Source of the DNA: Dermabacter sp.
GTDB lineage: Bacteria > Actinomycetota > Actinomycetes > Actinomycetales > Dermabacteraceae
Assembly (NCBI GenBank): GCA_030538475.1
Contig: JAUNTX010000001.1
Location: 103,484-167,483 of the forward strand
Reading direction: 5' to 3'
DNA length: 64,000 nucleotides
Below are positions 1 through 7,924 of this stretch, in pieces. Under the pieces are notes generated by a model. That model saw nothing but the letters and a program-made list of their open reading frames with translations. It searched no databases and was not told the origin of the DNA. The translations under genes and the position numbers were made by a program. The stretch's first letter is position 1, and each line of letters begins with the position of its first letter.

Positions 1-1280
1 GCCGCTTCCGGGGCCTCGGCACCGGCATCCGGCGAGAACGCGGCCGTGAGGCGCACCCGCGCGTGCGGGTGGCCCATAAGATCGGGCAGGGCGCCCTCAA
101 CCGGCGCGAGCGGCGCCCGCGTCTCCAGCTCGCGCGCGAAGCGCTGCACGATCCGGCCATCCACGAGCCGCAGCTCGCGGGGGAAGGTGAGGCTGTGGAC
201 CCAGCCGTCGGCCAGTGACGGCTGATCGTCCTGGCCCGGGTTGCCCATCCACGCGGCAAGCAGCGTGCGGGAAGGGTCGTGCGAGAACGCCTGCGGGGCG
301 TAGAACTCGAACCCGGCGTCCAGTTCGGTGAGCGGGCCCGCCACCTCGAAGCGCGTGCCCTCCAGGTGGCCCACGATGTATCCGCAGCCGTCGGGGGCGC
401 TCCATCCGTCGGCGGGCACCGCCCCCGCGGCGGCCGCGTCCATGCCCTGCGGGCACACGATGAGCACGTCCATGACCTGCCCCGTGGCCTCGTCGGGCAT
501 CCGCAGCAGGATGGGGCATTCGATCATGTATCCGAGCGCCCCGAGCGCGGGATCGGACATCTCGAGCGGCCCCGTGTAGGTCCAGGTACGGCGGTCGGGC
601 GAGTCGTAGCGAACAATCGCGCCCGTGCCCGCGGTGCGCTGGGCGCCGAGCAGCATCATCCAGCCGCCGTCGCGCTCGCTCACGTCGGGATCGCGCATGT
701 GCGCGCTGATCCCCGGCGCGGGCCCGTCAATCAGCGGGTTCAGGGGGGATTTCTGGAAGCTCTCCCCCGCATCCGTCGAGGTCAGCAGGCACTGGTAGGT
801 CTCGCGCAGCCCGTTCTGATCCTTGACGTTGCCCGTGTAGAAGAACTCGAACTCGCCGCTCGGGGCCACGATTCCGCTGCCCGAATAGCAGCCCGAGGAA
901 TCGTAGAACTCCTCCGGCGCCATCGCCGTGCCGCGATCCTCCCAGTCGCACAGGTTCGTGCTCGTCGCGTGCCGCCAGAACACGGCCTTTTCCGGGTGCA
1001 GCGGCGAATACTGGTAGAACGCGTGGTACACGCCGTCCGCCCACAGCAGACCGTTCGGGTCGTTGAGGCGGCCGACGGGGGCGGCGAGGTGGATGAGCGG
1101 GTAGCCGGGGATCTCCCGAGGATCGGTGGCGCGTTCGGCGCGCAGGCGCGCCCGCTCGGTGCGGTCCGTCAAGAACCGGCGAATGCCCTCCACGCGGTTG
1201 AGGGACGACAGTGCGCGTCCGCTGAGGGGACCGGGCGTGGTGGCGCGCCGCACGCGCGGCAGGGGGGCATCGGGAGACAT
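1..1280 (-). CDS. GH32 beta-fructosidase (sucrose-6-phosphate hydrolase/levanase family), 3' end outside window
   Basis: Retaining beta-fructosidase of glycoside hydrolase family 32, which cleaves beta-fructofuranosyl bonds in sucrose, sucrose-6-phosphate or fructans. The frame is open from the ATG at 1280 to the window edge (about 426 codons), so the end of the C-terminal beta-sandwich is missing. All three family motifs are visible: NDPNG with nucleophile Asp74, RDP with Asp197, and EC with acid/base Glu254. There is no signal peptide, so an intracellular sucrose(-6-phosphate) hydrolase is more likely than a secreted levanase (inference). The start is supported by a TACGGT hexamer six bases upstream. 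The next gene upstream on the same strand is the response regulator, 19 bases away. Substrate cannot be settled from sequence. Confidence 0.9.
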   Translation of the reverse strand, partial: MSPDAPLPRVRRATTPGPLSGRALSSLNRVEGIRRFLTDRTERARLRAERATDPREIPGYPLIHLAAPVGRLNDPNGLLWADGVYHAFYQYSPLHPEKAVFWRHATSTNLCDWEDRGTAMAPEEFYDSSGCYSGSGIVAPSGEFEFFYTGNVKDQNGLRETYQCLLTSTDAGESFQKSPLNPLIDGPAPGISAHMRDPDVSERDGGWMMLLGAQRTAGTGAIVRYDSPDRRTWTYTGPLEMSDPALGALGYMIECPILLRMPDEATGQVMDVLIVCPQGMDAAAAGAVPADGWSAPDGCGYIVGHLEGTRFEVAGPLTELDAGFEFYAPQAFSHDPSRTLLAAWMGNPGQDDQPSLADGWVHSLTFPRELRLVDGRIVQRFARELETRAPLAPVEGALPDLMGHPHARVRLTAAFSPDAGAEAPEA

Positions 1281-1286
1281 ACCCCC

Positions 1287-1292
1287 ACCGTA
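1287..1292 (-). promoter_or_regulatory. -10 hexamer for leaderless GH32 transcript
   Basis: TACGGT on the minus strand lies six bases before the GH32 ATG, so transcription would begin at or next to the start codon. No convincing -35 was identified. Inference from position and the TANNNT pattern repeated across this window. Confidence 0.45.
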
Positions 1293-1299
1293 ACGGCAC

Positions 1300-1986
1300 T
1301 CAGGCGGGACCCGCGCCCCGTCTCGCGGGGCCGGAGTCGGGCGCTTCGCCGAGCGTCTTCGCGAGCACGAGCGCAAGCGCCGTACGGTCGCGCGCCCGCA
1401 TCTTCCGCAAGAGCGAAGAGACGTGATTCTTCACGGTTCCCTCCGCGAGATGGACCGCCTCGGCGATTTCCCGGTTCGTGCACCCCGTCGCAACCAGGCG
1501 CGCCACGGATCGCTCCGTCGGGGTGAGCACCGCGAGCCGGGAATCCTCCTTGACCGCTCCAGCGGGCTGAGGGGCGAGGGCCGCCTTCGCCACGCGCGGA
1601 TCGATGACCATACCGCCGCCGACCGCGGACCGCAGCGCCTCGGCAAGCGCCGAGGGAGAGGAATCCTTCAGGAGGAAGCCCGCAGCTCCGGCAGCCAGCG
1701 CGCCGCGCACGAGGTCGGGCTCGTCGAAGGTGGTCAGCACGATGACCGGCAGGCCGGGGTGCACCCTGGCGCACTCGCGCGCGAGGTCCACGCCGCCCAT
1801 CGTCGGCATTTTCGCGTCGGTGAGGACCGCATCGACGCTCACGGAGTCAAGGATCGCGAGCGCCTCCCTCCCGTGCGCGGCCTGGGCCACAACGCGGATC
1901 CCGGGCTCCGTCTCCAGGAGCAGGGTGAGGCCGCGGCGAAGCAACTGCTGGTCATCCACCACGAGGACGGCGAGGGACTTGTTCAC
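1300..1986 (-). CDS. NarL/FixJ-family response regulator
   Basis: DNA-binding response regulator. An N-terminal receiver domain has the acidic pair Asp11/Asp12, phospho-acceptor Asp57 and the conserved Lys of the FLLKD segment. A C-terminal LuxR-type helix-turn-helix follows (LTPTERSVARLVATG...EGTVKNHVSSLLRKM). I place the start at the GTG at 1986 because it forms a 4-base GTGA overlap with the kinase stop, the usual arrangement for translational coupling; a GTG four codons upstream (1998) is also open. About 228 residues, normal for the family. It is the partner of the kinase immediately upstream. Target genes are unknown; the neighbouring GH32 and CPBP genes are candidates only by proximity. 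Confidence 0.92.
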   Translation of the reverse strand: MNKSLAVLVVDDQQLLRRGLTLLLETEPGIRVVAQAAHGREALAILDSVSVDAVLTDAKMPTMGGVDLARECARVHPGLPVIVLTTFDEPDLVRGALAAGAAGFLLKDSSPSALAEALRSAVGGGMVIDPRVAKAALAPQPAGAVKEDSRLAVLTPTERSVARLVATGCTNREIAEAVHLAEGTVKNHVSSLLRKMRARDRTALALVLAKTLGEAPDSGPARRGAGPA

Positions 1987-3212
1987 GGGGCGCTCCACAT
2001 CTCCAGGGTAAACGTCGGATTCTCCTTGCCCAGCACCCCGGCCCGCAGCCCGCCGCCAAGGCTTCTTGCGCTTTCACCGAGGCCTGCGAGGCCGACGCCG
2101 TACGCCTCCGGCGGCACGGGCCCCACCTGCGCGCTACCGGGCTCGACGGCATTTCTCACGCACACGCGCATCTCCCGCGTCGTGACGCGCACGTCGATCT
2201 GCACCGCGGTGGCACCTGCGTGGCGAAGCGCATTCGTGAGGCCCTCCTGCACCGCGCGATACATGAGGAGCTCGGACGCGTCGCTCAGCGCCACATCCGC
2301 CCCGCTCGTGGTCAGGCCGATGTCGAGTCCCGTGGAACGGAACGAGGCCACCACGGCTTCGAGGCCGTCGAGGCCGCGGCCCCCACCCGGCCGGGCGGGG
2401 CTGAGGGCCCGCACCCAGGTCCGCATGCTGCTCATGGCTTCCTCGCTCGCCGCCCGCGCCCCCTCAACTTCCGCCCATGCCGCGTCCGGATCCACCTCCC
2501 GCATCCGCTCGGCATAGGTCAGGCTCATCGTGATGAGGGTGAGTCGATGGCCGAGCCCATCGTGCAGTTCCGCGGCGGCGCGGGCCCGCTCGCGCGACAG
2601 CATGAGCGCTTTATCGGTCTCCGCGCGATCAAGGAGCCTGCGCAGCGCCTCATCGCGCTCGCGCACCGTGGTACGCAACTGGCGCATCATGCGGTCATGG
2701 CGCAGGATGATCTCGCCGCTGAGGGCTCCGAGGCTCGCGAGGATCGCGATGGGAGCGATGTTGATCATCGCGAGCCACCAGGGCAGCGGAAACAGCGTCC
2801 ACATCACCGCACCCAGGCCCGCGAGGGCCACGAGGCTGACCAGGAGGCTCGCCCGCCACCCCAGATCTATCGCGATCAGCGCCACCGCAAGGATGAGGGC
2901 CGGAGCGGTGAAGCCGATCTGACCAAACTGAGCAATCGCGCCCACGAGCACGAGCGCCCCGAGCGATGCCCCGGCCCGCGCGCGGTCCGTCGTCGCCCGC
3001 GAGCGCACCCACCACAGGAGGCCAACCACTTCCGCCGCCACGATGATCGCGACCACCAGGACCATACCCGGCCTCCCCGGTGAGGTCCCGGGACCGCTGA
3101 CCAGGGCGCTCACATCAAGGAACTGAAAGGCGGACACCCACAGGCACGCCAGTGTGGCCCGCTGAATCCAGCGAAACATGGGCAGGAGCGTGAGATCGCC
3201 GGAGCTAGACAC
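1983..3212 (-). CDS. Sensor histidine kinase (HisKA_3 / NarL-type partner)
   Basis: Membrane sensor kinase of the class that phosphorylates NarL/FixJ regulators. The first ~165 residues hold about five hydrophobic segments with little extracytoplasmic sequence. A short coiled linker leads to the dimerisation/phosphoacceptor box ERARAAAELHDGLGHRLT, with His217. A HATPase_c domain follows, with an N-box (EGLTNALRHA) and a glycine-rich lid (GVGLAGLGES). 409 residues is normal for the class. The GTG start at 3212 is preceded at six bases by TAGGGT (3219-3224), suggesting a leaderless mRNA. The gene overlaps the regulator by four bases. The sensed signal may be membrane-derived because no large sensor domain is present (inference). 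Confidence 0.92.
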   Translation of the reverse strand: MSSSGDLTLLPMFRWIQRATLACLWVSAFQFLDVSALVSGPGTSPGRPGMVLVVAIIVAAEVVGLLWWVRSRATTDRARAGASLGALVLVGAIAQFGQIGFTAPALILAVALIAIDLGWRASLLVSLVALAGLGAVMWTLFPLPWWLAMINIAPIAILASLGALSGEIILRHDRMMRQLRTTVRERDEALRRLLDRAETDKALMLSRERARAAAELHDGLGHRLTLITMSLTYAERMREVDPDAAWAEVEGARAASEEAMSSMRTWVRALSPARPGGGRGLDGLEAVVASFRSTGLDIGLTTSGADVALSDASELLMYRAVQEGLTNALRHAGATAVQIDVRVTTREMRVCVRNAVEPGSAQVGPVPPEAYGVGLAGLGESARSLGGGLRAGVLGKENPTFTLEMWSAP

Positions 3213-3218
3213 CCGGCC

Positions 3219-3224
3219 ACCCTA
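3219..3224 (-). promoter_or_regulatory. -10 hexamer for the two-component operon
   Basis: TAGGGT on the minus strand, six bases before the kinase GTG. It would drive a leaderless kinase-regulator transcript. Position-based inference. Confidence 0.45.
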
Positions 3225-3330
3225 GCGCTCACGCAGCACCCCAGACCCATGACCACGGTCACGACACACCATGCCTCGCGGCACTCTCGCGCGTGACCTG
3301 AGCGCCTTCTTCGCCGCGCTGGCGCGTCGA

Positions 3331-3336
3331 TACGGT
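3331..3336 (+). promoter_or_regulatory. -10 hexamer for CPBP protease gene
   Basis: TACGGT lies six bases before the ATG at 3343. It supports that ATG over the upstream in-frame ATG at 3271, which would place the promoter inside the gene. Confidence 0.45.
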
Positions 3337-3342
3337 CGAGTC

Positions 3343-4245
3343 ATGAACCTACCCAGCGCCCCCGCCCGTCCGCTCCTGCCTGCCTGGCTGCGCGTCATCG
3401 CCGCCACGCTCGCCTTTATGCTCGCCGCGATGTCCACGGCCGTGGCCTTCCTGATCCCCTCCGTCAGGGAGGCCTTTAACAGCGGCGACGCTGAGACGCA
3501 CATCTGGGCGGCCCTCGCCATCTGGCCCCTCGCCCTCGTGGCCTATCTGATCCTCTCCGCCATCCTCACCCGAGTGATCGACCGTGCCCCGCTCTCGCTC
3601 CTCGGCCTTCGCCTGACCTGGCGCGCCCTGGCGGCGCTCGCGGTGGGCACCGGAGCCTCCGTGCTCATCGCCCTCGCGGTGGCTGCGCTAGCCGCGGCGG
3701 CCCTTCCCGCCTCGCACGATGCCACCCTCGCGGCCACGGCCGACACCCTCGCGCACATCCCGCTCGGCCTCTTGCTCGTCTACCTCGTCGCCCGCTCCTA
3801 CGTCCTGCAGGGCATCGGCGAAGAAGTGCTCATGCGCGGGTACCTCATGGCGTCGCTGCGGGCCCGGCCCCGCCTCGCGATCCTCATCAGCGCCATCGCC
3901 TTCACGCTGCCCCACCTCATGAGTCAGGGTGGTCAAACCTCGCTGCTCGGACACATCGTGTATCTCGCCGTGCCCTTCGGCTTCTCGCTGAGCGCCGCCG
4001 CGATCGGGATCGCGTTTCGCAGCGTGTGGGGCGCCGTCGGCATCCACGGCGGCTTCCACATCGGACTCGCCGTCGCCGCCGTGGCGGGCCTTGCTGACCT
4101 CACCGCTCCCGTGCTCGTCCTCTTCGGTCTCCTGCACGCCGTCGTCGGCCTCGCGATTCTGAGCCGCGTGAGCCCTGAGCGATGGGCGGAGATCTCCCGC
4201 CGGGGCCCCTACGCGGCGAAGGAGGCGGCAATCGCGGAGCGCTGA
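3343..4245 (+). CDS. CPBP-family intramembrane metalloprotease (CAAX protease/bacteriocin-processing)
   Basis: Integral membrane protein of the CPBP (Abi/CaaX) family, putative glutamate-type intramembrane proteases. The family motifs are present: EEVLMRG with Glu160, Glu161 and Arg165, then FTLPH with His191, and a later GIHGGFH segment. About eight hydrophobic segments; 300 residues. I chose the ATG at 3343 because of the adjacent -10-like hexamer; an in-frame ATG at 3271 would add 24 residues of non-hydrophobic sequence. The gene is divergent from the two-component pair, and its 3' end overlaps the convergent GrpB-family gene by 37 bases. Substrate unknown; relatives process prenylated or bacteriocin-like peptides or give immunity to them. 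Confidence 0.85.
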   Translation: MNLPSAPARPLLPAWLRVIAATLAFMLAAMSTAVAFLIPSVREAFNSGDAETHIWAALAIWPLALVAYLILSAILTRVIDRAPLSLLGLRLTWRALAALAVGTGASVLIALAVAALAAAALPASHDATLAATADTLAHIPLGLLLVYLVARSYVLQGIGEEVLMRGYLMASLRARPRLAILISAIAFTLPHLMSQGGQTSLLGHIVYLAVPFGFSLSAAAIGIAFRSVWGAVGIHGGFHIGLAVAAVAGLADLTAPVLVLFGLLHAVVGLAILSRVSPERWAEISRRGPYAAKEAAIAER

Positions 4246-4748
4246 GCGGCCTGCATGCCCGCCGCCTCGAGCACCCGGGCAAACATGGGGGTCTTCGCCG
4301 CGGCGTACGCCTCGACGCCGATGTCGCCGGTGAAGGCGAGGCCCCGCTTGTAGCCCGCCATCTCGGCGGCGAGCACGGGATCGTTCATGAGCACGTGGCG
4401 CACCGCGAGGTGGGCGTGCAGCAGCGCGGAGTCTTCCTCGCACAGCACGAGCGAATGCAGCACCGCGTCGGCTGGGGCATGAAAGCGCCGCGCGCCGAGA
4501 TCCGGCAGCTGCTGCCCGGGGCGATACCCGGCCGCCGCGAGAGTGGCGGTGGCTTCCTCAAGCGCGAGCGGGGCGGCGATCACCGCGATGTCGATGATCG
4601 GGCGGGCCACCATCGACGGCACCGCCGTGGCGCCAATGTGTTCGATCCCCTGCCCGCCGTGGCCATCGAGGGCATCGACGAGTCTCGAGGCCACGCTCAT
4701 GAAGTCCTGCACCCAGGACTCGGTGTATTCGCTCAGGTGAATCGGCAT
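4209..4748 (-). CDS. GrpB family protein (UPF0157, nucleotidyltransferase fold)
   Basis: 179-residue cytoplasmic protein of the GrpB/UPF0157 family. The diagnostic block [19 protein letters not shown] is seen near residues 36-54, and the conserved C-terminal YKRGLAF segment is present. The family has a nucleotidyltransferase-like fold and no firmly established reaction; some members are fused to CoaE in actinobacteria. It is not the GrpE co-chaperone. The ATG at 4748 follows TAGACT by six bases (4755-4760), which fits a leaderless mRNA. The 3' end overlaps the CPBP gene by 37 bases, end to end. Confidence 0.85.
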   Translation of the reverse strand: MPIHLSEYTESWVQDFMSVASRLVDALDGHGGQGIEHIGATAVPSMVARPIIDIAVIAAPLALEEATATLAAAGYRPGQQLPDLGARRFHAPADAVLHSLVLCEEDSALLHAHLAVRHVLMNDPVLAAEMAGYKRGLAFTGDIGVEAYAAAKTPMFARVLEAAGMQAAQRSAIAASFAA

Positions 4749-4754
4749 GCCCCC

Positions 4755-4760
4755 AGTCTA
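4755..4760 (-). promoter_or_regulatory. -10 hexamer for GrpB-family gene
   Basis: TAGACT on the minus strand, six bases before the ATG at 4748. Likely leaderless start. Confidence 0.45.
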
Positions 4761-4805
4761 CGAAGACGGGGCCGGGGCGTGTGGAAGTCCCCTGCCCCAC
4801 GGGCA

Positions 4806-4811
4806 TAGAAT
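4806..4811 (+). promoter_or_regulatory. -10 hexamer of the leuS leader promoter
   Basis: TAGAAT lies seven bases before the leader-peptide ATG at 4819, so the transcript would start at that ATG. A weak -35 candidate (TGGAAG, 4782-4787) is 18 bases upstream. The nearest upstream plus-strand gene ends 560 bases earlier, so the terminator at 4863-4888 can only act on transcripts from around here. Confidence 0.6.
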
Positions 4812-4818
4812 GGCCCGC

Positions 4819-4845
4819 ATGGCCTCCACGCTCCTGCTCCCCTAG
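4819..4845 (+). CDS. Candidate leuS leader peptide with three consecutive Leu codons
   Basis: Eight-codon open frame MASTLLLP followed by TAG; an in-frame ATG at 4810 would extend it to [11 protein letters not shown]. Three consecutive Leu codons (CTC CTG CTC, 4831-4839) sit a few bases before the stop. A short hairpin (4846-4861) follows at once, then an intrinsic terminator (4863-4888), then leuS. This is the arrangement of ribosome-mediated transcription attenuation: slow Leu decoding when charged tRNA-Leu is scarce would favour readthrough into leucyl-tRNA synthetase. The ORF, codons and terminator are seen. The mechanism is inferred, and I could not identify a convincing antiterminator pairing by eye. 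Confidence 0.6.
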   Translation: MASTLLLP

Positions 4846-4862
4846 CCGCTTCTCACAGCGGC

Positions 4863-4888
4863 CCCTCGCGCATCGCGGGGGTTTTTTT
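4863..4888 (+). terminator. Intrinsic terminator in the leuS leader
   Basis: An eight-base-pair stem (CCCTCGCG/CGCGGGGG with one G-U pair) with a CAT loop is followed directly by seven T residues. It lies 58 bases before the leuS ATG, downstream of the leader-peptide stop. Such a clean U-tract is rare in this GC-rich window, which argues for a regulatory role. Confidence 0.75.
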
Positions 4889-4945
4889 ATGAAGGGACCG
4901 AGCGCGGCGGCACGCCCACCCAATCGACATCCGGAAGGACCCCCG

Positions 4946-7924
4946 ATGACCGAGGCACCGTATCGCTACACCGCACGTCTGGCCGGCGACATCGAAGAAC
5001 GCTGGCAGCACACGTGGCGAGAAAGCGGCGCGTTCAACGCCGTCAACCCCGTCGGCGAGCTTTCGGACGGGCGCAGCGCCGAGGAACTCGGCGAGAAGAT
5101 GTTCATCCTCGACATGTTCCCCTACCCTTCGGGCAAGGGCCTGCACGTGGGTCACCCCCTGGGCTATATCGCCACCGACGTGGTGGCCCGCCACCAGCGG
5201 ATGCTGGGCAAGAACGTCCTGTACACGATGGGCTACGACGCGTTCGGCCTGCCCGCGGAGCAGTACGCGATGCAGACGGGGACGCACCCGCGCATCACCA
5301 CGGAAGAAAACGTGGAGACGATGGCACGCCAGCTGTTCCGCCTGGGCCTCAGCCACGACCTGCGGCGCGCGCTGCGCACGACCGACGAGGACTACGTGGG
5401 GTGGACCCAGTGGGTGTTCCTGCAGCTGTTTGATTCGTGGTTCGATCCCGACATGCCGAACCTGGACGGCACGCTCGGCAAGGCGCGCCCGATCAGCGAG
5501 CTCAAGCCCGCCATTCAGGACCGCGACGTGGATCCGTGGGAGCTCGCCGATCGCCTCGGCATCGAGCTGCCAGAGTACTGGCGCGGCAAGAAACCCGCGC
5601 CGGAGTTCTGGAACCCGGAGCACGACACCCCGTTCGATTGGCTCGTGCAGTACGAGGTCGATCACATGCAGGAGCTCATCGATACGTTCCGCCTCGCCTA
5701 CGTGTCGGAGACCCCCGTGAACTGGTGCCCGGGGCTCGGCACGGTGCTCGCGAACGAAGAGGTCACGGCCGACGGCCGCAGCGAGCGCGGCAACTTCCCC
5801 GTCTTCATCCGGCGGCTGCGCCAGTGGAACCTGCGGATCACCACGTACGCCGAGCGTCTGCTGGATGACCTGGAGTTCGTGGAGTGGCCCGAGTCGATCA
5901 AGACCATGCAGCGCAACTGGATTGGCCGCAGCCGCGGCGCCGAGGTCCGGTTCGCGCTCGATGACGCGCCCGCCGCCCTGAGCGGCCGCACGTTCGAGGT
6001 GTTCACGACGCGCGTGGACACCCTGTTCGGTGCCACGTTCGCGGTGCTGAGCCCCGAGCATGCGCTCCTCGCCGATCCGTCGGCGCTGCCCGCGGCCTGG
6101 CCCGAGGGCACGAAGGACGAGTGGACCGGTGGGGCCGCGACCCCGGCCGAGGCCGTGCGCGCCTATCAGGAGCGCGCCGCCCGGCTCGAGGACGAGGAGC
6201 GCACGAGCGAGGACCGCCCGAAGACCGGCGTGTTCACGGGCCTCATGGCGGTCAACCCGATGGACGGGCGCCGCATCCCCGTCTTCACCGCCGACTACGT
6301 GCTCATGGGCTACGGCACCGGCGCCATCATGGCGGTGCCCGCCGAAGACCAGCGCGACTTCGCCTTCGCGACACGCTTCGCCCTGCCGATCATCCGCACC
6401 GTCCAGGTGCCGGAGGACTTCGAGGAGGGCCAGGCCTACGTGGGCGACGGCGTGAAGATCAATTCGCGCAGCGAAGATCTGGACCTCAACGGGCTGAGCA
6501 CCGCCGAGGCGATTGCGCGGGCCACCGAATACGCCGAGGCCCGCGGCTTCGGGCGCGCCCGCACCACGTTCCGCTTGCGGGACTGGCTGTTCAGCCGCCA
6601 GCGCTACTGGGGCGAGCCGTTCCCCATCGTCTACGCCGAGAACGCGCCGGAGACGCCGATTGCCCTACCGGAGTCGATGCTGCCGGTGAGCCTGCCCGAA
6701 CTGGAGGACTTCGCGCCGAAGACCTTCGACCCGAACGATGAGACCTCCGAGCCGCAGACTCCGCTCTCGCGCAACGAGGACTGGGTGAACGTCACCCTGG
6801 ATCTGGGCGATGGGCCGAAGCGCTACCGGCGCGAAACGAACGTCATGCCGCAGTGGGCGGGCTCCAGCTGGTACGAGATCCGCTACACGGACCCGACGAA
6901 CGATTCCGCCATCGCGGCCGCCGAAAACGAGGCCTACTGGATGGGCCCGCGGGGGGACGGCGACGTGGGAGGCGCGGACCTGTACGTGGGCGGCGTCGAG
7001 CACGCGGTCCTGCACCTGCTGTACGCGCGCTTCTGGCACAAGGTGCTGCGCGACCGCGGCTACGTGTCCAGCTCCGAACCGTTCCACCGCCTCTTCAACC
7101 AGGGCTACGTGCAGGCCTACGCCTACGTGGACGAGCGCGGCGTGTACGTCAACGCCGCCGATGTTCGCCAAGAGGCCGACGGCAGCTTCACCTACGAGGG
7201 CCGCCCCGTCACCCAGGAGTACGGGAAGATGGGCAAGAGCCTCAAGAACATGGTGACGCCCGACGAGATGTACGAGGAGTACGGGGCCGACACGTTCCGC
7301 GTGTACGAGATGTCGATGGGCCCCCTGGACCTGTCGCGCCCGTGGAACACCCGCGACGTGGTGGGCTCCCAGCGCTTTCTGCAGCGCCTGTGGCGCCTGG
7401 TGGTGAACGAGGAGACGGGCGCGGTGCTCGTGAGCGATGCCGAGGCCGATCCGGCCACGCGCTCCGCCGTGCACCGCACGATTGCGGGCGTGGGCGCCGA
7501 CATGGAGGCGATGCGGTTCAACACCGCGATTGCGAAGCTCATCGAGCTGGTCAACCACCTCACGAAGGTGGCCGCGAAGGACGGGGCCGTGTCCCGCGAG
7601 GCGGTCGAGCCGCTCGTGGTCATGCTCGCGCCGCTCGCGCCGCACATCGCCGAGGAACTGTGGGCCCGCCTCGGGCACGAGGACTCGCTCACGCGCCACC
7701 CGTTCCCCGTGGCGGATCCGCGCTACCTGGTGGCCGACGCGGTCACGTGCGTGATCCAGGTGAAGGGCAAGGTGCGGCACAAGATCGAGGTGGCCCCGGA
7801 TATTTCCGAGGCCGACCTCGAGGCGGCCGTGATGGCCGAAGAGCGGGTTCAGCAGTTGCTCGAGGGCCAGACTCTGCGCAAGGTGATCGTGCGGGCCCCG
7901 AAGCTCGTGAACCTCGTGCTGTGA
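4946..7924 (+). CDS. leuS: Leucyl-tRNA synthetase
   Basis: Charges tRNA-Leu with leucine; cytosolic class Ia synthetase of 992 residues, slightly longer than the E. coli enzyme, as is common in actinobacteria. The HIGH signature is HVGH (residues 67-70) within [17 protein letters not shown]. The KMSKS loop is KMGKS, starting at Lys761. Between them lies the CP1 editing domain, and the anticodon-binding domain is C-terminal. I chose the ATG at 4946 because GGAAGGA lies six bases upstream; the frame is open further 5' but that part runs through the terminator and is non-coding in character. Expression is probably controlled by the Leu-codon leader and terminator upstream. The stop abuts the convergent clpB stop in a TGATCA palindrome with no spacer. 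Confidence 0.98.
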   Translation: MTEAPYRYTARLAGDIEERWQHTWRESGAFNAVNPVGELSDGRSAEELGEKMFILDMFPYPSGKGLHVGHPLGYIATDVVARHQRMLGKNVLYTMGYDAFGLPAEQYAMQTGTHPRITTEENVETMARQLFRLGLSHDLRRALRTTDEDYVGWTQWVFLQLFDSWFDPDMPNLDGTLGKARPISELKPAIQDRDVDPWELADRLGIELPEYWRGKKPAPEFWNPEHDTPFDWLVQYEVDHMQELIDTFRLAYVSETPVNWCPGLGTVLANEEVTADGRSERGNFPVFIRRLRQWNLRITTYAERLLDDLEFVEWPESIKTMQRNWIGRSRGAEVRFALDDAPAALSGRTFEVFTTRVDTLFGATFAVLSPEHALLADPSALPAAWPEGTKDEWTGGAATPAEAVRAYQERAARLEDEERTSEDRPKTGVFTGLMAVNPMDGRRIPVFTADYVLMGYGTGAIMAVPAEDQRDFAFATRFALPIIRTVQVPEDFEEGQAYVGDGVKINSRSEDLDLNGLSTAEAIARATEYAEARGFGRARTTFRLRDWLFSRQRYWGEPFPIVYAENAPETPIALPESMLPVSLPELEDFAPKTFDPNDETSEPQTPLSRNEDWVNVTLDLGDGPKRYRRETNVMPQWAGSSWYEIRYTDPTNDSAIAAAENEAYWMGPRGDGDVGGADLYVGGVEHAVLHLLYARFWHKVLRDRGYVSSSEPFHRLFNQGYVQAYAYVDERGVYVNAADVRQEADGSFTYEGRPVTQEYGKMGKSLKNMVTPDEMYEEYGADTFRVYEMSMGPLDLSRPWNTRDVVGSQRFLQRLWRLVVNEETGAVLVSDAEADPATRSAVHRTIAGVGADMEAMRFNTAIAKLIELVNHLTKVAAKDGAVSREAVEPLVVMLAPLAPHIAEELWARLGHEDSLTRHPFPVADPRYLVADAVTCVIQVKGKVRHKIEVAPDISEADLEAAVMAEERVQQLLEGQTLRKVIVRAPKLVNLVL

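Noticed and set aside
4781..4945. Extended N-terminus for leucyl-tRNA synthetase
   Set aside because: The extension would translate through an intrinsic terminator and lacks a ribosome site, whereas the ATG at 4946 has GGAAGGA at proper spacing and matches the family N-terminus.
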